Shown: positions 7,577-14,794, counted from the first letter of the stretch. The stretch: 64,000 nt of DNA from Acinetobacter vivianii (GCF_014635885.1 NZ_BMDR01000001.1:310001-374000); one strand, 5' to 3'. Notes: generated from the sequence alone by a model not told the origin. Translations and numbers: made by a program.

Positions 7577-7618
7577 ACTCACATTTGCATTGACAGTTAT
7601 GCAAGTTTGCATAAAATG
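7577..7618 (+). promoter_or_regulatory. Rightward promoter PR with operator (OR) in its spacer
   Basis: -35 TTGACA (7590-7595), 16-bp spacer, -10 TAAAAT (7612-7617). The operator ATGCA-AGTT-TGCAT (7599-7612) fills the spacer and is part of a perfect TTATGCAA-GT-TTGCATAA repeat. Weaker copies are at 7577-7590 (ACTCACATTTGCAT) and 7548-7561 (ATGCAAATAATCAT). The set is the expected OR1-OR3 array between cI and cro. Confidence 0.75.
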
Positions 7619-7646
7619 TAAATGTGCATATAACTGGAGATTCTTA

Positions 7647-7859
7647 ATGGTGCAATTGACCTTGCAAGAAAAAATTAACTATTTGCTTTCTAGAAACTAC
7701 ACCCAGCAGTTCATTAGTGAAAAAAGTGGAATTGAACAGAGTTCAGTTTCCAGAATTAGTAAAGGGATACAGCGAAGTGTGAAATATGAAAAAGGTTGTG
7801 CCCTTGATGCTCTAGTCCAGCAAGAGCAACACAAAGAGGTACATCTATGCAGAACTTAA
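7647..7859 (+). CDS. Cro-like HTH protein
   Basis: A 70-aa protein with a helix-turn-helix of the form YTQQFISEKSGIEQSSVSRI, which aligns with the HTH of the neighbouring repressor (shared IEQS-x-x-x-RI). It is the first gene from PR and divergent from cI, the position of Cro, the lytic switch repressor. The start ATG at 7647 follows GGAG; a longer frame from 7590 would start within the promoter. It overlaps the next gene by 13 bp. Confidence 0.8.
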   Translation: MVQLTLQEKINYLLSRNYTQQFISEKSGIEQSSVSRISKGIQRSVKYEKGCALDALVQQEQHKEVHLCRT

Positions 7860-8155
7860 ATGCACAAATTAAACCTAGTGAAAAATTACTTGAGCCGATG
7901 ACAACACGTGTTCCTGTTGAAGTGAAATTGATAGTTGACGATTTGGCAGAAGGTAATCGGGCGAAATGGATTAGAGAGGCCATTGAATTAAAGATTGAAG
8001 TTGATTTGGGTCAATCTTTAAGCGAAGCGAAGAAAAAATCAAAGAATACAATGAATTCAAGCGAATACATGAATGTATTCAAAAATCTATTTTCTGTATT
8101 CCAAATAAGCAAAAAGCCCGATGTGCGAGATCGAGCTTTGAGCAGTGTTCATTAA
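7847..8155 (+). CDS. Predicted ribbon-helix-helix-like regulator
   Basis: A 102-aa protein. Residues 18-52 (MTTRVPVEVKLIVDDLAEG, then AKWIREAIEL) look like a short strand followed by two helices, as in Arc/CopG ribbon-helix-helix proteins. The remainder is basic and helical. It occupies the cII-like position after cro and could regulate early transcription; that is inference. GAGG precedes the ATG. Confidence 0.5.
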   Translation: MQNLNAQIKPSEKLLEPMTTRVPVEVKLIVDDLAEGNRAKWIREAIELKIEVDLGQSLSEAKKKSKNTMNSSEYMNVFKNLFSVFQISKKPDVRDRALSSVH

Positions 8156-8173
8156 TTTTTGGAACCAAAGAAC

Positions 8174-8497
8174 ATGACCAATATATCAAACAGCACATTA
8201 TCAAACAAGCAGCAGCTTGCAGAACAGAAACAAATCCAAGCTACACAGTCTTGGTATGCGCCATCTCTCGAAGTACTTGAAAAGATGCTGGATAAGCGCC
8301 GTGCAAATTTACGTAAGCGCAATGGTGACGAAAAACAGGCAGCAGTAACCCGTGATGAGTTTATTGAACATCTGCATGACTTGAAAGGTATGAATTTATG
8401 GCAGGCATCGGAAGTGGTGGCAAGCCTTAAACGTGCTGGGAAGATTAAATGCTTTGGGCGATTTATCCAGATGGGTGATCAGGACGGTGAACAATGA
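8174..8497 (+). CDS. Early phage protein, predicted winged-helix-like
   Basis: A 107-aa protein. The conserved block VTRDEFIEHLHDLKGMNLWQ...VVASLKRAGKIKCFGRFIQM resembles a small helical or winged-helix unit. It starts at ATG 8174 (a TTG at 8159 is less likely) and overlaps the next gene by ATGA. It lies between the Cro-region genes and the replication initiator. Function is unknown. Confidence 0.55.
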   Translation: MTNISNSTLSNKQQLAEQKQIQATQSWYAPSLEVLEKMLDKRRANLRKRNGDEKQAAVTRDEFIEHLHDLKGMNLWQASEVVASLKRAGKIKCFGRFIQMGDQDGEQ

Positions 8498-8712
8498 CAG
8501 TAATCCCATTACCCAAAAAAATAGAAACTGAGCTCGGAACAGAAAAGCTCTGTATCGAATGCCAAGATTATTACCCATTGGACGATGAATTCTTTTGGTT
8601 TCAATGGTCCAACCGCAACGGAAAAAAAGTGAAGCAATATTCTGCAACTTGCAAAGCTTGTTATGACGTTCGCTATAGACGTAGAAAGTATAAACAAGGT
8701 GGTGCAGCATGA
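8494..8712 (+). CDS. Small zinc-finger-like phage protein
   Basis: A 72-aa protein with CIECQDYYPLDDEFFWFQW and, about 32 residues after the first knuckle, CKACYDVRYRRRKYK: two CxxC knuckles around a Trp/Phe-rich centre and a basic tail. This is like small phage zinc-ribbon or degenerate HNH proteins. It is coupled by ATGA overlap to genes on both sides, so it is co-translated with the replication initiator. Nucleic-acid binding is likely; the exact role is unknown. Confidence 0.6.
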   Translation: MTVIPLPKKIETELGTEKLCIECQDYYPLDDEFFWFQWSNRNGKKVKQYSATCKACYDVRYRRRKYKQGGAA

Positions 8713-9650
8713 GTTTAGATGCATCAATTTGGGCGTGGAAAACACGTCAGAAACAGAAAAGGGGTGGAGCACTAAAGCCTCTTAAAAAGCTAGTTTTACT
8801 CTCACTGGCAGATCGCGCTGGTGAAGATCATGTTTGCTATCCAAGTATTGCCCGTCTTGTTGAAGATACTGAGATGGATCGTAAAACTGTACTCAAAATT
8901 ATAGATGAGTTAATTGAGGACGGTTTGATTGTTGATACAGGTGAGCGAAAAGGCCGTACAAAACAGGTAAAAGTTTATAATTTGATCGGTGTTAAAGGCC
9001 GAGAAACAGTACCAACAACGGTACTCTTTGATGATGAAAATGAGGATTTAAAGAGTACCAACAATGGAACAGTTCCATCAGTGGAACAGTTCCAACAATT
9101 CCATGAAAGAGTCCCAACAATTCCGTTAAAGAGTCCCAACGTTGGGACACGGAATCTACCAAAGAACCTCCCATTAGAATCTAAAAATAAAAACCAATGG
9201 CTTTGTTCAAAAAAATTGAGTTTGGAAATTGCTCAAGCAAATCCTGAGATCGATACAAACGAGATCATCTCATCGACTTGGTTCAACCGTGAGCTAAGAG
9301 CGTTTGAATTATTCAATGCTGAAAAGAGCATGTGTGATGAACTCATGATTTACCACTTTGCAAACTGGTTACTTGAAGCGAAAGCAAAACAGGATCGTTT
9401 GAAAAACTCATCTCAACCAACCCAGAAGCAACCAGCTAAATCCAAGAATACTTTGACTGACAAACAAAGATATTTCTTTGCAAGTAAGTTATCCCGTTTA
9501 CCTGAGTTCGGTAAATATTCGGAAGGCAACGAAAGCTATGAGCAACTGGCTAAGCGTTTGGAGTCAATGCTTAAAGAACCTGAAAACCTCAAAAAGTGGG
9601 CTGAGTACCTGATCAACATCAGCAACGAACACAAGGGGAATGCAGCGTGA
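8709..9650 (+). CDS. Winged-helix replication initiator (O-like)
   Basis: A 313-aa protein. Residues about 20-95 form a winged helix of the kind seen in phage replication proteins: KPLKKLVLLSLADRAGED, CYPSIARLVEDTEMDRKTVL, EDGLIVDTGERKGRTKQVK. Residues about 100-155 are a low-complexity linker, encoded by the repeat array at 9009-9150. The C-terminal part is helical and may contact host replication proteins. It overlaps the genes on both sides by ATGA-type junctions. By position and fold it is the likely origin-binding initiator. Confidence 0.75.
   Translation: MSLDASIWAWKTRQKQKRGGALKPLKKLVLLSLADRAGEDHVCYPSIARLVEDTEMDRKTVLKIIDELIEDGLIVDTGERKGRTKQVKVYNLIGVKGRETVPTTVLFDDENEDLKSTNNGTVPSVEQFQQFHERVPTIPLKSPNVGTRNLPKNLPLESKNKNQWLCSKKLSLEIAQANPEIDTNEIISSTWFNRELRAFELFNAEKSMCDELMIYHFANWLLEAKAKQDRLKNSSQPTQKQPAKSKNTLTDKQRYFFASKLSRLPEFGKYSEGNESYEQLAKRLESMLKEPENLKKWAEYLINISNEHKGNAA
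9009..9150. repeat. Iteron-like array, candidate replication origin
   Basis: AAAGAGT(A/C)CCAAC occurs at 9050, 9106 and 9128. TGGAACAGTTCCA, a perfect 13-bp palindrome, occurs at 9065-9077 and 9082-9094, 17 bp apart. GTCCCAACGTTGGGAC (9133-9148) is a perfect 16-bp palindrome. GGTACTCTTT (9020-9029) is the inverted partner of AAAGAGTACC (9050-9059). The array lies inside the initiator gene, as lambda ori lies inside O. Confidence 0.6.
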
Positions 9651-10510
9651 AGAAAGTTATCAGCTTTAGCGGTGGACGTACTTCAGCTTACTTAGTTCAT
9701 CTTTTTAAATCAGATCCAGATGCTCACTTTGTATTTATGGATACTGGAGCTGAACATCCTGCTACATATCAATTTATCAAAGACATCGTAAAGCATTGGG
9801 GAATTAATCTTGTTTGCCTTCGTGTTGTTGTAAATCCGCAGATGAAGAAGGGTGTTAGCTACAAAATCATTTCTCTTGATGACTTAAAACAGGACTTAGA
9901 ACCTTGGAAAGACATGCTTAAGAAGTATGGTAGTCCGTATTACAACACTCCTTTCTGCACCGCAAGAATGAAAACTGAACCATTTGAAAAATATTGCGCA
10001 GAAACCTTCGGGAAAAACTTTGAGCGTTGGATTGGGATGCGAATTGATGAACCAACACGATTACCAATTGAGGTATTAGAAAAATTAAATTTGCCAATAC
10101 ATAAAGATGCGAAACACCAGAAAGAAGGGTTTCGTTATTTAGCAGAAATTTGTGAATTTGAGAAAGATGATGTTCTGGATTGGTGGGAGCAACAACCTTT
10201 TGATTTAGCAATCACTGAGCATCTTGGTAACTGCGTTTTCTGTATTAAAAAAACATTAAACAAAGTAGCGCTTGCTGCAAAAGATGAACCCGAAATGGCG
10301 ATGAAATGGATCGGTGTAACCGAAGGTCCAGACGTTAGATCCGAAGGTCGTAAATACAATCACCATCGCATGTATCGAAAACGCTTACATATGAGCGATG
10401 TGGTTGAAGCATTTAAAGACCGTGATCGTGATGAAATGTACAAAGCATTACGAAGCAGCAAACGATATGAATCGGGATCTTGTTCTGAATCATGTGAAGC
10501 ATTGGTGTAA
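9647..10510 (+). CDS. PAPS reductase-like ATP-pyrophosphatase-fold protein
   Basis: A 287-aa protein with the PP-loop SFSGGRTSAYLV at residues 5-16, HFVFMDTGAEHPATYQFI following, and conserved Cys in TPFCTARMKTEP, GNCVFCIKK and CSESCEALV. The family includes PAPS reductase, DndC and many phage proteins. Its phage role is unsettled: sulfur or nucleotide chemistry, possibly base modification. No dnd partners are present. It overlaps the initiator gene's stop by 4 bp (ATG at 9647), so it belongs to the replication operon. Confidence 0.8.
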   Translation: MKKVISFSGGRTSAYLVHLFKSDPDAHFVFMDTGAEHPATYQFIKDIVKHWGINLVCLRVVVNPQMKKGVSYKIISLDDLKQDLEPWKDMLKKYGSPYYNTPFCTARMKTEPFEKYCAETFGKNFERWIGMRIDEPTRLPIEVLEKLNLPIHKDAKHQKEGFRYLAEICEFEKDDVLDWWEQQPFDLAITEHLGNCVFCIKKTLNKVALAAKDEPEMAMKWIGVTEGPDVRSEGRKYNHHRMYRKRLHMSDVVEAFKDRDRDEMYKALRSSKRYESGSCSESCEALV

Positions 10511-10517
10511 TTAGTTT

Positions 10518-10928
10518 ATGACCTCAATGACCATCGCCCAGTACCGTGAAGAAATCCTTAAGCTGTCTCGTCAGCCTAAGTCTGCTAAACGCAACAAGTT
10601 CAATGCCAGTAAGGTCGAATGCGATGGTATGACCTTTGACAGCAAAAAAGAGTACAAGAGGTACATCGAGCTCAAGGCTATGCAGCAACGCGGAGAGATT
10701 CACGGCCTAGATCATCACACTAAGTTTGAACTGGCACCAAAAACAAAACTAGAGAGGGAGAAGCGGGCAAAGCCAGCAGTTAGATATTTTGCTGATTTCA
10801 CATACTACATAGCGGATAAATACATAGTTGAAGATGTGAAGTCAGCAGCAACTAGAAAGTTACCAAGTTATCGCACTAAAAAGCACTTTATGAAAACGGT
10901 TCACGGCATTGATATTAAAGAGGTATGA
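10518..10928 (+). CDS. DUF1064-type predicted endonuclease
   Basis: A 136-aa protein. The pattern CDGMTFDSKKEYKRYIELKA, then VRYFADFTYYI, IVEDVKSAATRK and YRTKKHFMK matches DUF1064. These have a PD-(D/E)xK-like core (E in KKEYKRY, D in FADFTY, E-x-x-K in VEDVK) and are thought to cut DNA structures in phage recombination. Starts are possible at 10518 or 10527; neither has a strong ribosome site. It lies just before the Q-like gene, the position of RusA/NinG-type resolvases. Confidence 0.75.
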   Translation: MTSMTIAQYREEILKLSRQPKSAKRNKFNASKVECDGMTFDSKKEYKRYIELKAMQQRGEIHGLDHHTKFELAPKTKLEREKRAKPAVRYFADFTYYIADKYIVEDVKSAATRKLPSYRTKKHFMKTVHGIDIKEV

Positions 10929-10932
10929 ACAG

Positions 10933-11370
10933 ATGAATGCAATCACAACAAACAAAACTATGGACTGGTCTAAGTACACAATTGATGGATGGTTAGAACA
11001 GTTCGGTGCTTGGTGTGAAACTGTGCGCATGAAAAGTGGGGATTTACCCGATGGTTTGCATATCAATCAAATTTACTGGTTGATGCGTGAGGCAGGAAAG
11101 AAAATTCCAAAAGGCAAGTCTTACATTCGTTGTGAGATCAATGATTATGAAGCTGATCAGATACAGTCTTTGCTACGTAGTTTATTAAATTCAGAAAATA
11201 CAGACTTCACTACAAAGTTTGCTCTTATGTGTTTGATCAAGAACAAGGTAGAGAATAAAGGTTTAGGGAAAGTTGCTCAAGAAACAAACCAATCTAAAGC
11301 TCAGGCTGCAATTATGGTAAGTTGTGCTAGATTCTATATTGCAGGACATGATAAAAGGTTGAAAAACTGA
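10933..11370 (+). CDS. Putative late antiterminator, Q-like
   Basis: A 145-aa protein. WLEQFGAWCETVRMKSGDLP recalls the N-terminus of phage Q antiterminators, and the C-terminal helices (LGKVAQETNQSKAQAAIMVSCARFYIAG) look like a small DNA-binding unit. It is the last early gene, followed by a promoter-terminator leader, as Q is. The call rests mostly on position. The start ATG at 10933 has GAGG upstream; a start at 10909 would overlap the previous gene. Confidence 0.45.
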   Translation: MNAITTNKTMDWSKYTIDGWLEQFGAWCETVRMKSGDLPDGLHINQIYWLMREAGKKIPKGKSYIRCEINDYEADQIQSLLRSLLNSENTDFTTKFALMCLIKNKVENKGLGKVAQETNQSKAQAAIMVSCARFYIAGHDKRLKN

Positions 11371-11379
11371 GTTGGAATT

Positions 11380-11610
11380 ATGAAATCAATAGAGTTACCA
11401 TTCAAAGGTCTTGATAAAGAGCATAAAAAAGACATTAAAAACTGGTTAGAAACTCTAGGAAATGCATCATATTTTAATAGTGATGGAGATGTGACAGTAT
11501 TTCTTTTATATCCAAGCAAATTAAATCAAGAGGACTGTTTACATCTTGAGGAAACACTGAAAAATCATTATAAAATAACCATTTATTCAGAGTTTGCTAT
11601 GTGGGATTGA
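11380..11610 (+). CDS. Small phage protein of unknown function
   Basis: A 76-aa acidic protein (MKSIELPFKGLDKEHKKDIKNW...) with a probable alpha/beta fold ending in YSEFAMWD. It begins nine bases after the Q-like gene and is the last frame before the late leader at 11636. There is no recognisable family. Confidence 0.5.
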   Translation: MKSIELPFKGLDKEHKKDIKNWLETLGNASYFNSDGDVTVFLLYPSKLNQEDCLHLEETLKNHYKITIYSEFAMWD

Positions 11611-11635
11611 CTGTCTAGACGGATTGTGGCATATT

Positions 11636-11707
11636 TCTGTTATAGTGGACGAAGTTATGGTAATCCACTAAGTACTTAAAAGCTCATCGAAAGGTGGGCT
11701 TTTTTGA
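11636..11707 (+). promoter_or_regulatory. Candidate late promoter and leader terminator (PR'-tR' type)
   Basis: An extended -10, TGTTATAGT (11638-11646), has no good -35. It is followed by a perfect 7-bp hairpin TAGTGGA...TCCACTA (11643-11670), then AGCTCA...TGGGCT plus six T ending about 11706. A short transcript stopped by a terminator right after a Q-like gene is the lambdoid late-gene switch layout. Confidence 0.5.
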
Positions 11708-11754
11708 TTAATAGAGATATGATAATACAAATATAATTAATCCTGAATTTGCAT

Positions 11755-12459
11755 ATGAGTTTTTTTAAAAAAATTTATCTGGCTATTTTTAATAAAATTG
11801 TCTTAAAAAATATATTTTTGATTTTTACATTTTCATTATTATGCATGTTGTCATATTTTGTTCTAGATAAGGGAAAAATAAACGGTACTGAATTTGTTGC
11901 ATTAGTAATTGCATCAATGTTTGTTTGTCTAATTATCAATTTCTTAAGTGAGATTCAAGAACTATCTATTGGTGGGAACCTAATTAAGTTAAAACAAGCA
12001 AAAGATGAAGTTAATGAAGCAATAGAGACATTGCGTGAATCTAGGATTCAAACTTTTGGGCTAATGTTAGGAAAGTCTTTAGATTTTTCGGGTGGATGGG
12101 GAACCATTTGCTTAAAGGATGAAAGAGCAAAGAATTTTATTGATCTGTATGCTCAAATTGAAAAATCAAACGCAATAGATATTTTAAAAGATAGGATTAG
12201 GCATGTTGTTCATATATTGATTGAGAATCACTACCAACAAATCATGGGGTTAGATTCTAAATTACGGACATGTCTAACTAATGAGCTCTCACAAGGATAC
12301 CCAACTCCAAGTAAGGTACTTCTCTTAATAGATGACCAAATGATTCAGAATTACATGGCTTATGTTAATCGTAGTCGCGAAGACGTCGAAAAAGAAATAG
12401 ACGAGGCGATTAAACTTTATGGGGACCTACTGAAAATTAAAAGTAAGATTGAATCATAA
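11755..12459 (+). CDS. Two-TM accessory membrane protein
   Basis: A 234-aa protein with two hydrophobic segments (about residues 19-37, IFLIFTFSLLCMLSYFVL, and 46-66, FVALVIASMFVCLIINFL) followed by a helical cytoplasmic domain rich in Lys/Glu. It is strongly AT-rich with a terminator on each side, the signature of a moron. Possible roles are lysogenic conversion or exclusion; nothing in the sequence decides this. The start ATG at 11755 lacks a strong ribosome site. Confidence 0.6.
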   Translation: MSFFKKIYLAIFNKIVLKNIFLIFTFSLLCMLSYFVLDKGKINGTEFVALVIASMFVCLIINFLSEIQELSIGGNLIKLKQAKDEVNEAIETLRESRIQTFGLMLGKSLDFSGGWGTICLKDERAKNFIDLYAQIEKSNAIDILKDRIRHVVHILIENHYQQIMGLDSKLRTCLTNELSQGYPTPSKVLLLIDDQMIQNYMAYVNRSREDVEKEIDEAIKLYGDLLKIKSKIES

Positions 12460-12471
12460 TTAGTAAACGCT

Positions 12472-12496
12472 AACCTCCTTCGAGAGGTTTTCTTTT
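12472..12496 (+). terminator. Terminator of the two-TM accessory gene
   Basis: AACCTC-6 nt-GAGGTT followed by TTCTTTT, 12 nt after the stop at 12459. Confidence 0.7.
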
Positions 12497-12586
12497 ATGC
12501 CCTGCACGTGGTTGGGCTTTTAAAACTCTACCCTCACTCGTATTAGCGCAGTGCGAGTCAACTGGCCGAGCGTATTTCGGCACAAG
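12497..12586. other. Structured GC-richer intergenic segment
   Basis: A 90-bp stretch with nested short inverted repeats: GCCC...GGGC followed by TTTT (about 12499-12522), ACTCG...CGAGT (about 12537-12559) and GCCGA...TCGGC (about 12565-12581). There is no open frame of note. It may be a small RNA, a leader or a packaging-related site; I cannot tell which. Confidence 0.3.
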
Positions 12587-12625
12587 AAGCCCCGCTGACA
12601 CACATGTTATTAGCGGGGCTTTTTA
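12587..12625 (+). terminator. Strong intrinsic terminator
   Basis: AAGCCCCGCT-15 nt-AGCGGGGCTT with TTTT after it, a perfect 10-bp stem. It closes the structured segment before the next small gene. Confidence 0.85.
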
Positions 12626-12666
12626 CTTTATGTGTTAAGCTGTGAATCATAATTTAACGGATAATT

Positions 12667-12906
12667 ATGATAAATATTTGTATTGGTGGTGATCTGGACG
12701 GTGTGGTTGTGACTAACCGAGAAGGGACCTATTTTGAAGCAAGCGAAATTGATGCTACCAAGAAATCATCATATAACTGCCAGACATACATTGTTGAAGG
12801 TAAGCCATACAGGTTTTGGCTATGTGCTGAAATGCCATATGCCGAAACAACAGTAATCGCCAATAAACATTTGGCTCAAAATATCCATATCTTTCATAAA
12901 TTTTAA
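12667..12906 (+). CDS. Small phage protein with CIGGDLDG N-terminus
   Basis: A 79-aa protein. MINICIGGDLDGVVVTNREG resembles the start of small phage proteins beginning with a GGPxDG motif. Later it has YRFWLCAEMP and a short basic end. It stands between two terminators as a single accessory gene. Function is unknown. Confidence 0.55.
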   Translation: MINICIGGDLDGVVVTNREGTYFEASEIDATKKSSYNCQTYIVEGKPYRFWLCAEMPYAETTVIANKHLAQNIHIFHKF

Positions 12907-12914
12907 TAATGAAG

Positions 12915-12938
12915 CTCACAGAAATGTGAGTTTTTTTT
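12915..12938 (+). terminator. Intrinsic terminator
   Basis: CTCACA-GAAA-TGTGAG followed by eight T, directly after the 79-aa gene. Confidence 0.9.
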
Positions 12939-12944
12939 CTCAAA

Positions 12945-12953
12945 TGCTATAAT
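12945..12953 (+). promoter_or_regulatory. Extended -10 promoter of accessory gene
   Basis: TGC-TATAAT is a perfect extended -10 element seven bases after the previous terminator and 23 bases before the ATG at 12977, which has a GGGGGG ribosome site. It suggests autonomous expression from the lysogen. Confidence 0.6.
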
Positions 12954-12976
12954 AACCCTATATATTGGGGGGTTAA

Positions 12977-13645
12977 ATGAATATTCTAGATTACGTGGTT
13001 ATAACGCTTGCACCTTCCCTGACTTTGGGAGGAATTCTATATTTAGCTAAAAATTGGTTTCTTGAGCGTTTAAAAAATAGCATAAAGCACGAATATGACA
13101 TTTCGCTGGAAAAGTTAAAGGGTGTAATAAAATCAACCCATGATAAAGAATTAGAAGATCTGAAAGCATTCTTAAAAAAACAGACAGATATTAATTTAGA
13201 AGATTATAGATTTCAGATAGAGATTAGAAAAAAATGGCTTGATGACTTTAAAAACCTGTGTTCCATCTATTTAGGCGCAGTAAAAGAGAACGTTGATCGA
13301 ACGAATAAATATATAGTAGATCACGACTTTGCGCTTGGTAATGTTGATGAGGAATTCAATATTTTAAAAGAGGCAATGAAAGATGTTGGTCAGTTATATG
13401 CACAGTTAAAACTGATACAGTTTAAAATTGAATTATTAATAAATGATTGTGGAAAGTATGGTGAGGAAATAAATAGAAATATGTGTTTTATAGAAAATTG
13501 GATAAGAACTGAATTAGATGACAATTTTGCAAAGAGAATTCCTCTAGATTTTGGGTCTGAAAAGGTTCTGTTACTTTCAGCTCAAACCGATTCATTTAAA
13601 GCTAACGTAAAAAAATTATTAGAAGAAAAATCAACAAAACTTTAA
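12977..13645 (+). CDS. Membrane-anchored coiled-coil accessory protein
   Basis: A 222-aa protein. One N-terminal TM helix (about residues 6-26, VVITLAPSLTLGGILYLAKNW) is followed by a Lys/Glu-rich region with coiled-coil character (YDISLEKLKGVIKSTHDKEL) and a helical C-terminal domain. It has its own promoter and terminators on both sides, so it is probably expressed in the lysogen. It resembles other prophage membrane-tethered exclusion candidates in layout only. No family is recognised. Confidence 0.6.
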   Translation: MNILDYVVITLAPSLTLGGILYLAKNWFLERLKNSIKHEYDISLEKLKGVIKSTHDKELEDLKAFLKKQTDINLEDYRFQIEIRKKWLDDFKNLCSIYLGAVKENVDRTNKYIVDHDFALGNVDEEFNILKEAMKDVGQLYAQLKLIQFKIELLINDCGKYGEEINRNMCFIENWIRTELDDNFAKRIPLDFGSEKVLLLSAQTDSFKANVKKLLEEKSTKL

Positions 13646-13662
13646 TCTAAATTTAGGAGAGG

Positions 13663-13683
13663 CCACCTATGGGTGGTTTTTTT
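13663..13683 (+). terminator. Intrinsic terminator
   Basis: CCACC-TATG-GGTGG followed by seven T, 17 nt after the stop of the coiled-coil gene. Confidence 0.85.
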
Positions 13684-13696
13684 ATGAGTGAAATTG

Positions 13697-14176
13697 ATGG
13701 ATATTTCAAAATATTTTGCTCTCACCAGAAAACAACCACCCAAAACTAAACCTAAAAGCAAGCCGCTACCGAAAGCCAAACAAGCTTATTTAGATACCTT
13801 TGGAGATTTGGAACGTGCTTTACAGATATTAGAGATAAAGTTTGAAAAATTATTCCAATTCAAATCAACAAAACACTGGCGTTACGACTTTCACCTTATT
13901 GAGGATAGGATCTTAATTGAGATTTCTGGTGGTCCTTGGTCTGGTGGCCGTAAAGGTAAATTGGCAAATAAAGCTTGGAGTCTTGATAAATATGATCAAG
14001 CTTGGGAGAAGGGTTATACGGTTGTAAGGATTGAATCATCTACTCGATACAAGATTGATGAATCAGGACTAACGCAGATTGAAGCAAGCTACGCTGACCA
14101 GTGGCTTAAAAGTATAAAAAGGCAGAGATTTAATGAGCCAGATTCGACCATTTCCACCAATGGAATTGATGGATAA
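13697..14176 (+). CDS. Predicted PD-(D/E)xK-type phage endonuclease
   Basis: A 159-aa protein. The core WRYDFHLIEDRILIEISGG, WSGGRKGKLANKA and DKYDQAWEKGYTVVRIESS is the layout of VSR/DUF559-like nucleases: acidic D in the first strand, E-x-x-GG, a Gly/Arg loop, then a helix and the last strand. A proline/lysine-rich N-terminus precedes it. It may trim or nick DNA during packaging or recombination. The start is uncertain between GTG 13688 and ATG 13697, and the 3' end overlaps the metallopeptidase gene by 44 bp. Confidence 0.65.
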   Translation: MDISKYFALTRKQPPKTKPKSKPLPKAKQAYLDTFGDLERALQILEIKFEKLFQFKSTKHWRYDFHLIEDRILIEISGGPWSGGRKGKLANKAWSLDKYDQAWEKGYTVVRIESSTRYKIDESGLTQIEASYADQWLKSIKRQRFNEPDSTISTNGIDG

Positions 14177-14774
14177 AGCAGACGAGGAAGAAGCAATACG
14201 CCTTGCACCTGCACCAGATCTTATGGATTGGGTGGTAAAGAACTTTTTAACCATTGGTGGACCACTACATAATCCAGACCATGACCATATTGCTGAGCTT
14301 ATCCATGACAGTGAAGAATTTTTGGCATTTGCATGGGCATCATCCGCTTGTGTAGCCAAAAAGCGTATGGTCCTTGGCCAGTGCGAAAAGGTGATGTTTA
14401 ACCAGGGTGGTTGGCGTAAAGCCCGACAAGAGCAACAGATGCGAGACTGGTTCGGTTATGTGCCTGTTTACCTCATCACTATTGACGCCAGTTTTTGTGA
14501 ACAGGCCAGTGATAGTGAATTTTGCGCATTGATAGAGCATGAGCTTTACCACATAGGCGTAGAACAGGATGAGTACGGCGAGCCTCTCTACAGTGATATG
14601 ACAGGCTTACCAAAGCATTATCTTGCTGGCCACGATGTAGAGGAGTTTATAGGCGTGGTCAAACGTTGGGGAGCGAGCGATAACGTTAAGCGACTTGTAG
14701 AAGTGGCGAAGCAAACGCCGTTTGTATCAGAAGTAAATATTTCCAAGTGCTGTGGGACATGCATTATTGGTTGA
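14133..14774 (+). CDS. Putative phage metallopeptidase (HExxH)
   Basis: A 213-aa protein with the zinc-protease motif H136-E137-L-Y-H140 in CALIEHELYHIGVEQDEYGE, and a further HDVEEF downstream that may supply the third ligand. Such proteins sit next to the terminase genes of many siphoviruses. The substrate is unknown; a role in head maturation or host takeover is guesswork. It starts inside the nuclease gene in another frame, with GGCAGAG upstream. A terminator follows at 14772. Confidence 0.75.
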   Translation: MSQIRPFPPMELMDKADEEEAIRLAPAPDLMDWVVKNFLTIGGPLHNPDHDHIAELIHDSEEFLAFAWASSACVAKKRMVLGQCEKVMFNQGGWRKARQEQQMRDWFGYVPVYLITIDASFCEQASDSEFCALIEHELYHIGVEQDEYGEPLYSDMTGLPKHYLAGHDVEEFIGVVKRWGASDNVKRLVEVAKQTPFVSEVNISKCCGTCIIG

Positions 14775-14794
14775 GCTGGTTGGCTCATTTTTTT
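14772..14794 (+). terminator. Intrinsic terminator before the packaging genes
   Basis: TGAGC-6 nt-GCTCA followed by seven T. It overlaps the stop of the metallopeptidase gene and lies 38 bp before the small terminase start. Confidence 0.65.

Noticed and set aside
9009..9150. A CRISPR array
   Set aside because: Repeats are short, unequally spaced and palindromic, and lie within a coding region; they look like initiator-binding sites. No cas genes occur in the window.
9647..10510. A Dnd phosphorothioation (DndC) component
   Set aside because: No dndA, dndB, dndD or dndE neighbours are present; the context is a phage replication operon.
12497..12586. A tRNA gene or remnant
   Set aside because: No cloverleaf with a T-arm (GTTC-type loop) or acceptor pairing could be drawn; only unrelated short stems are present.
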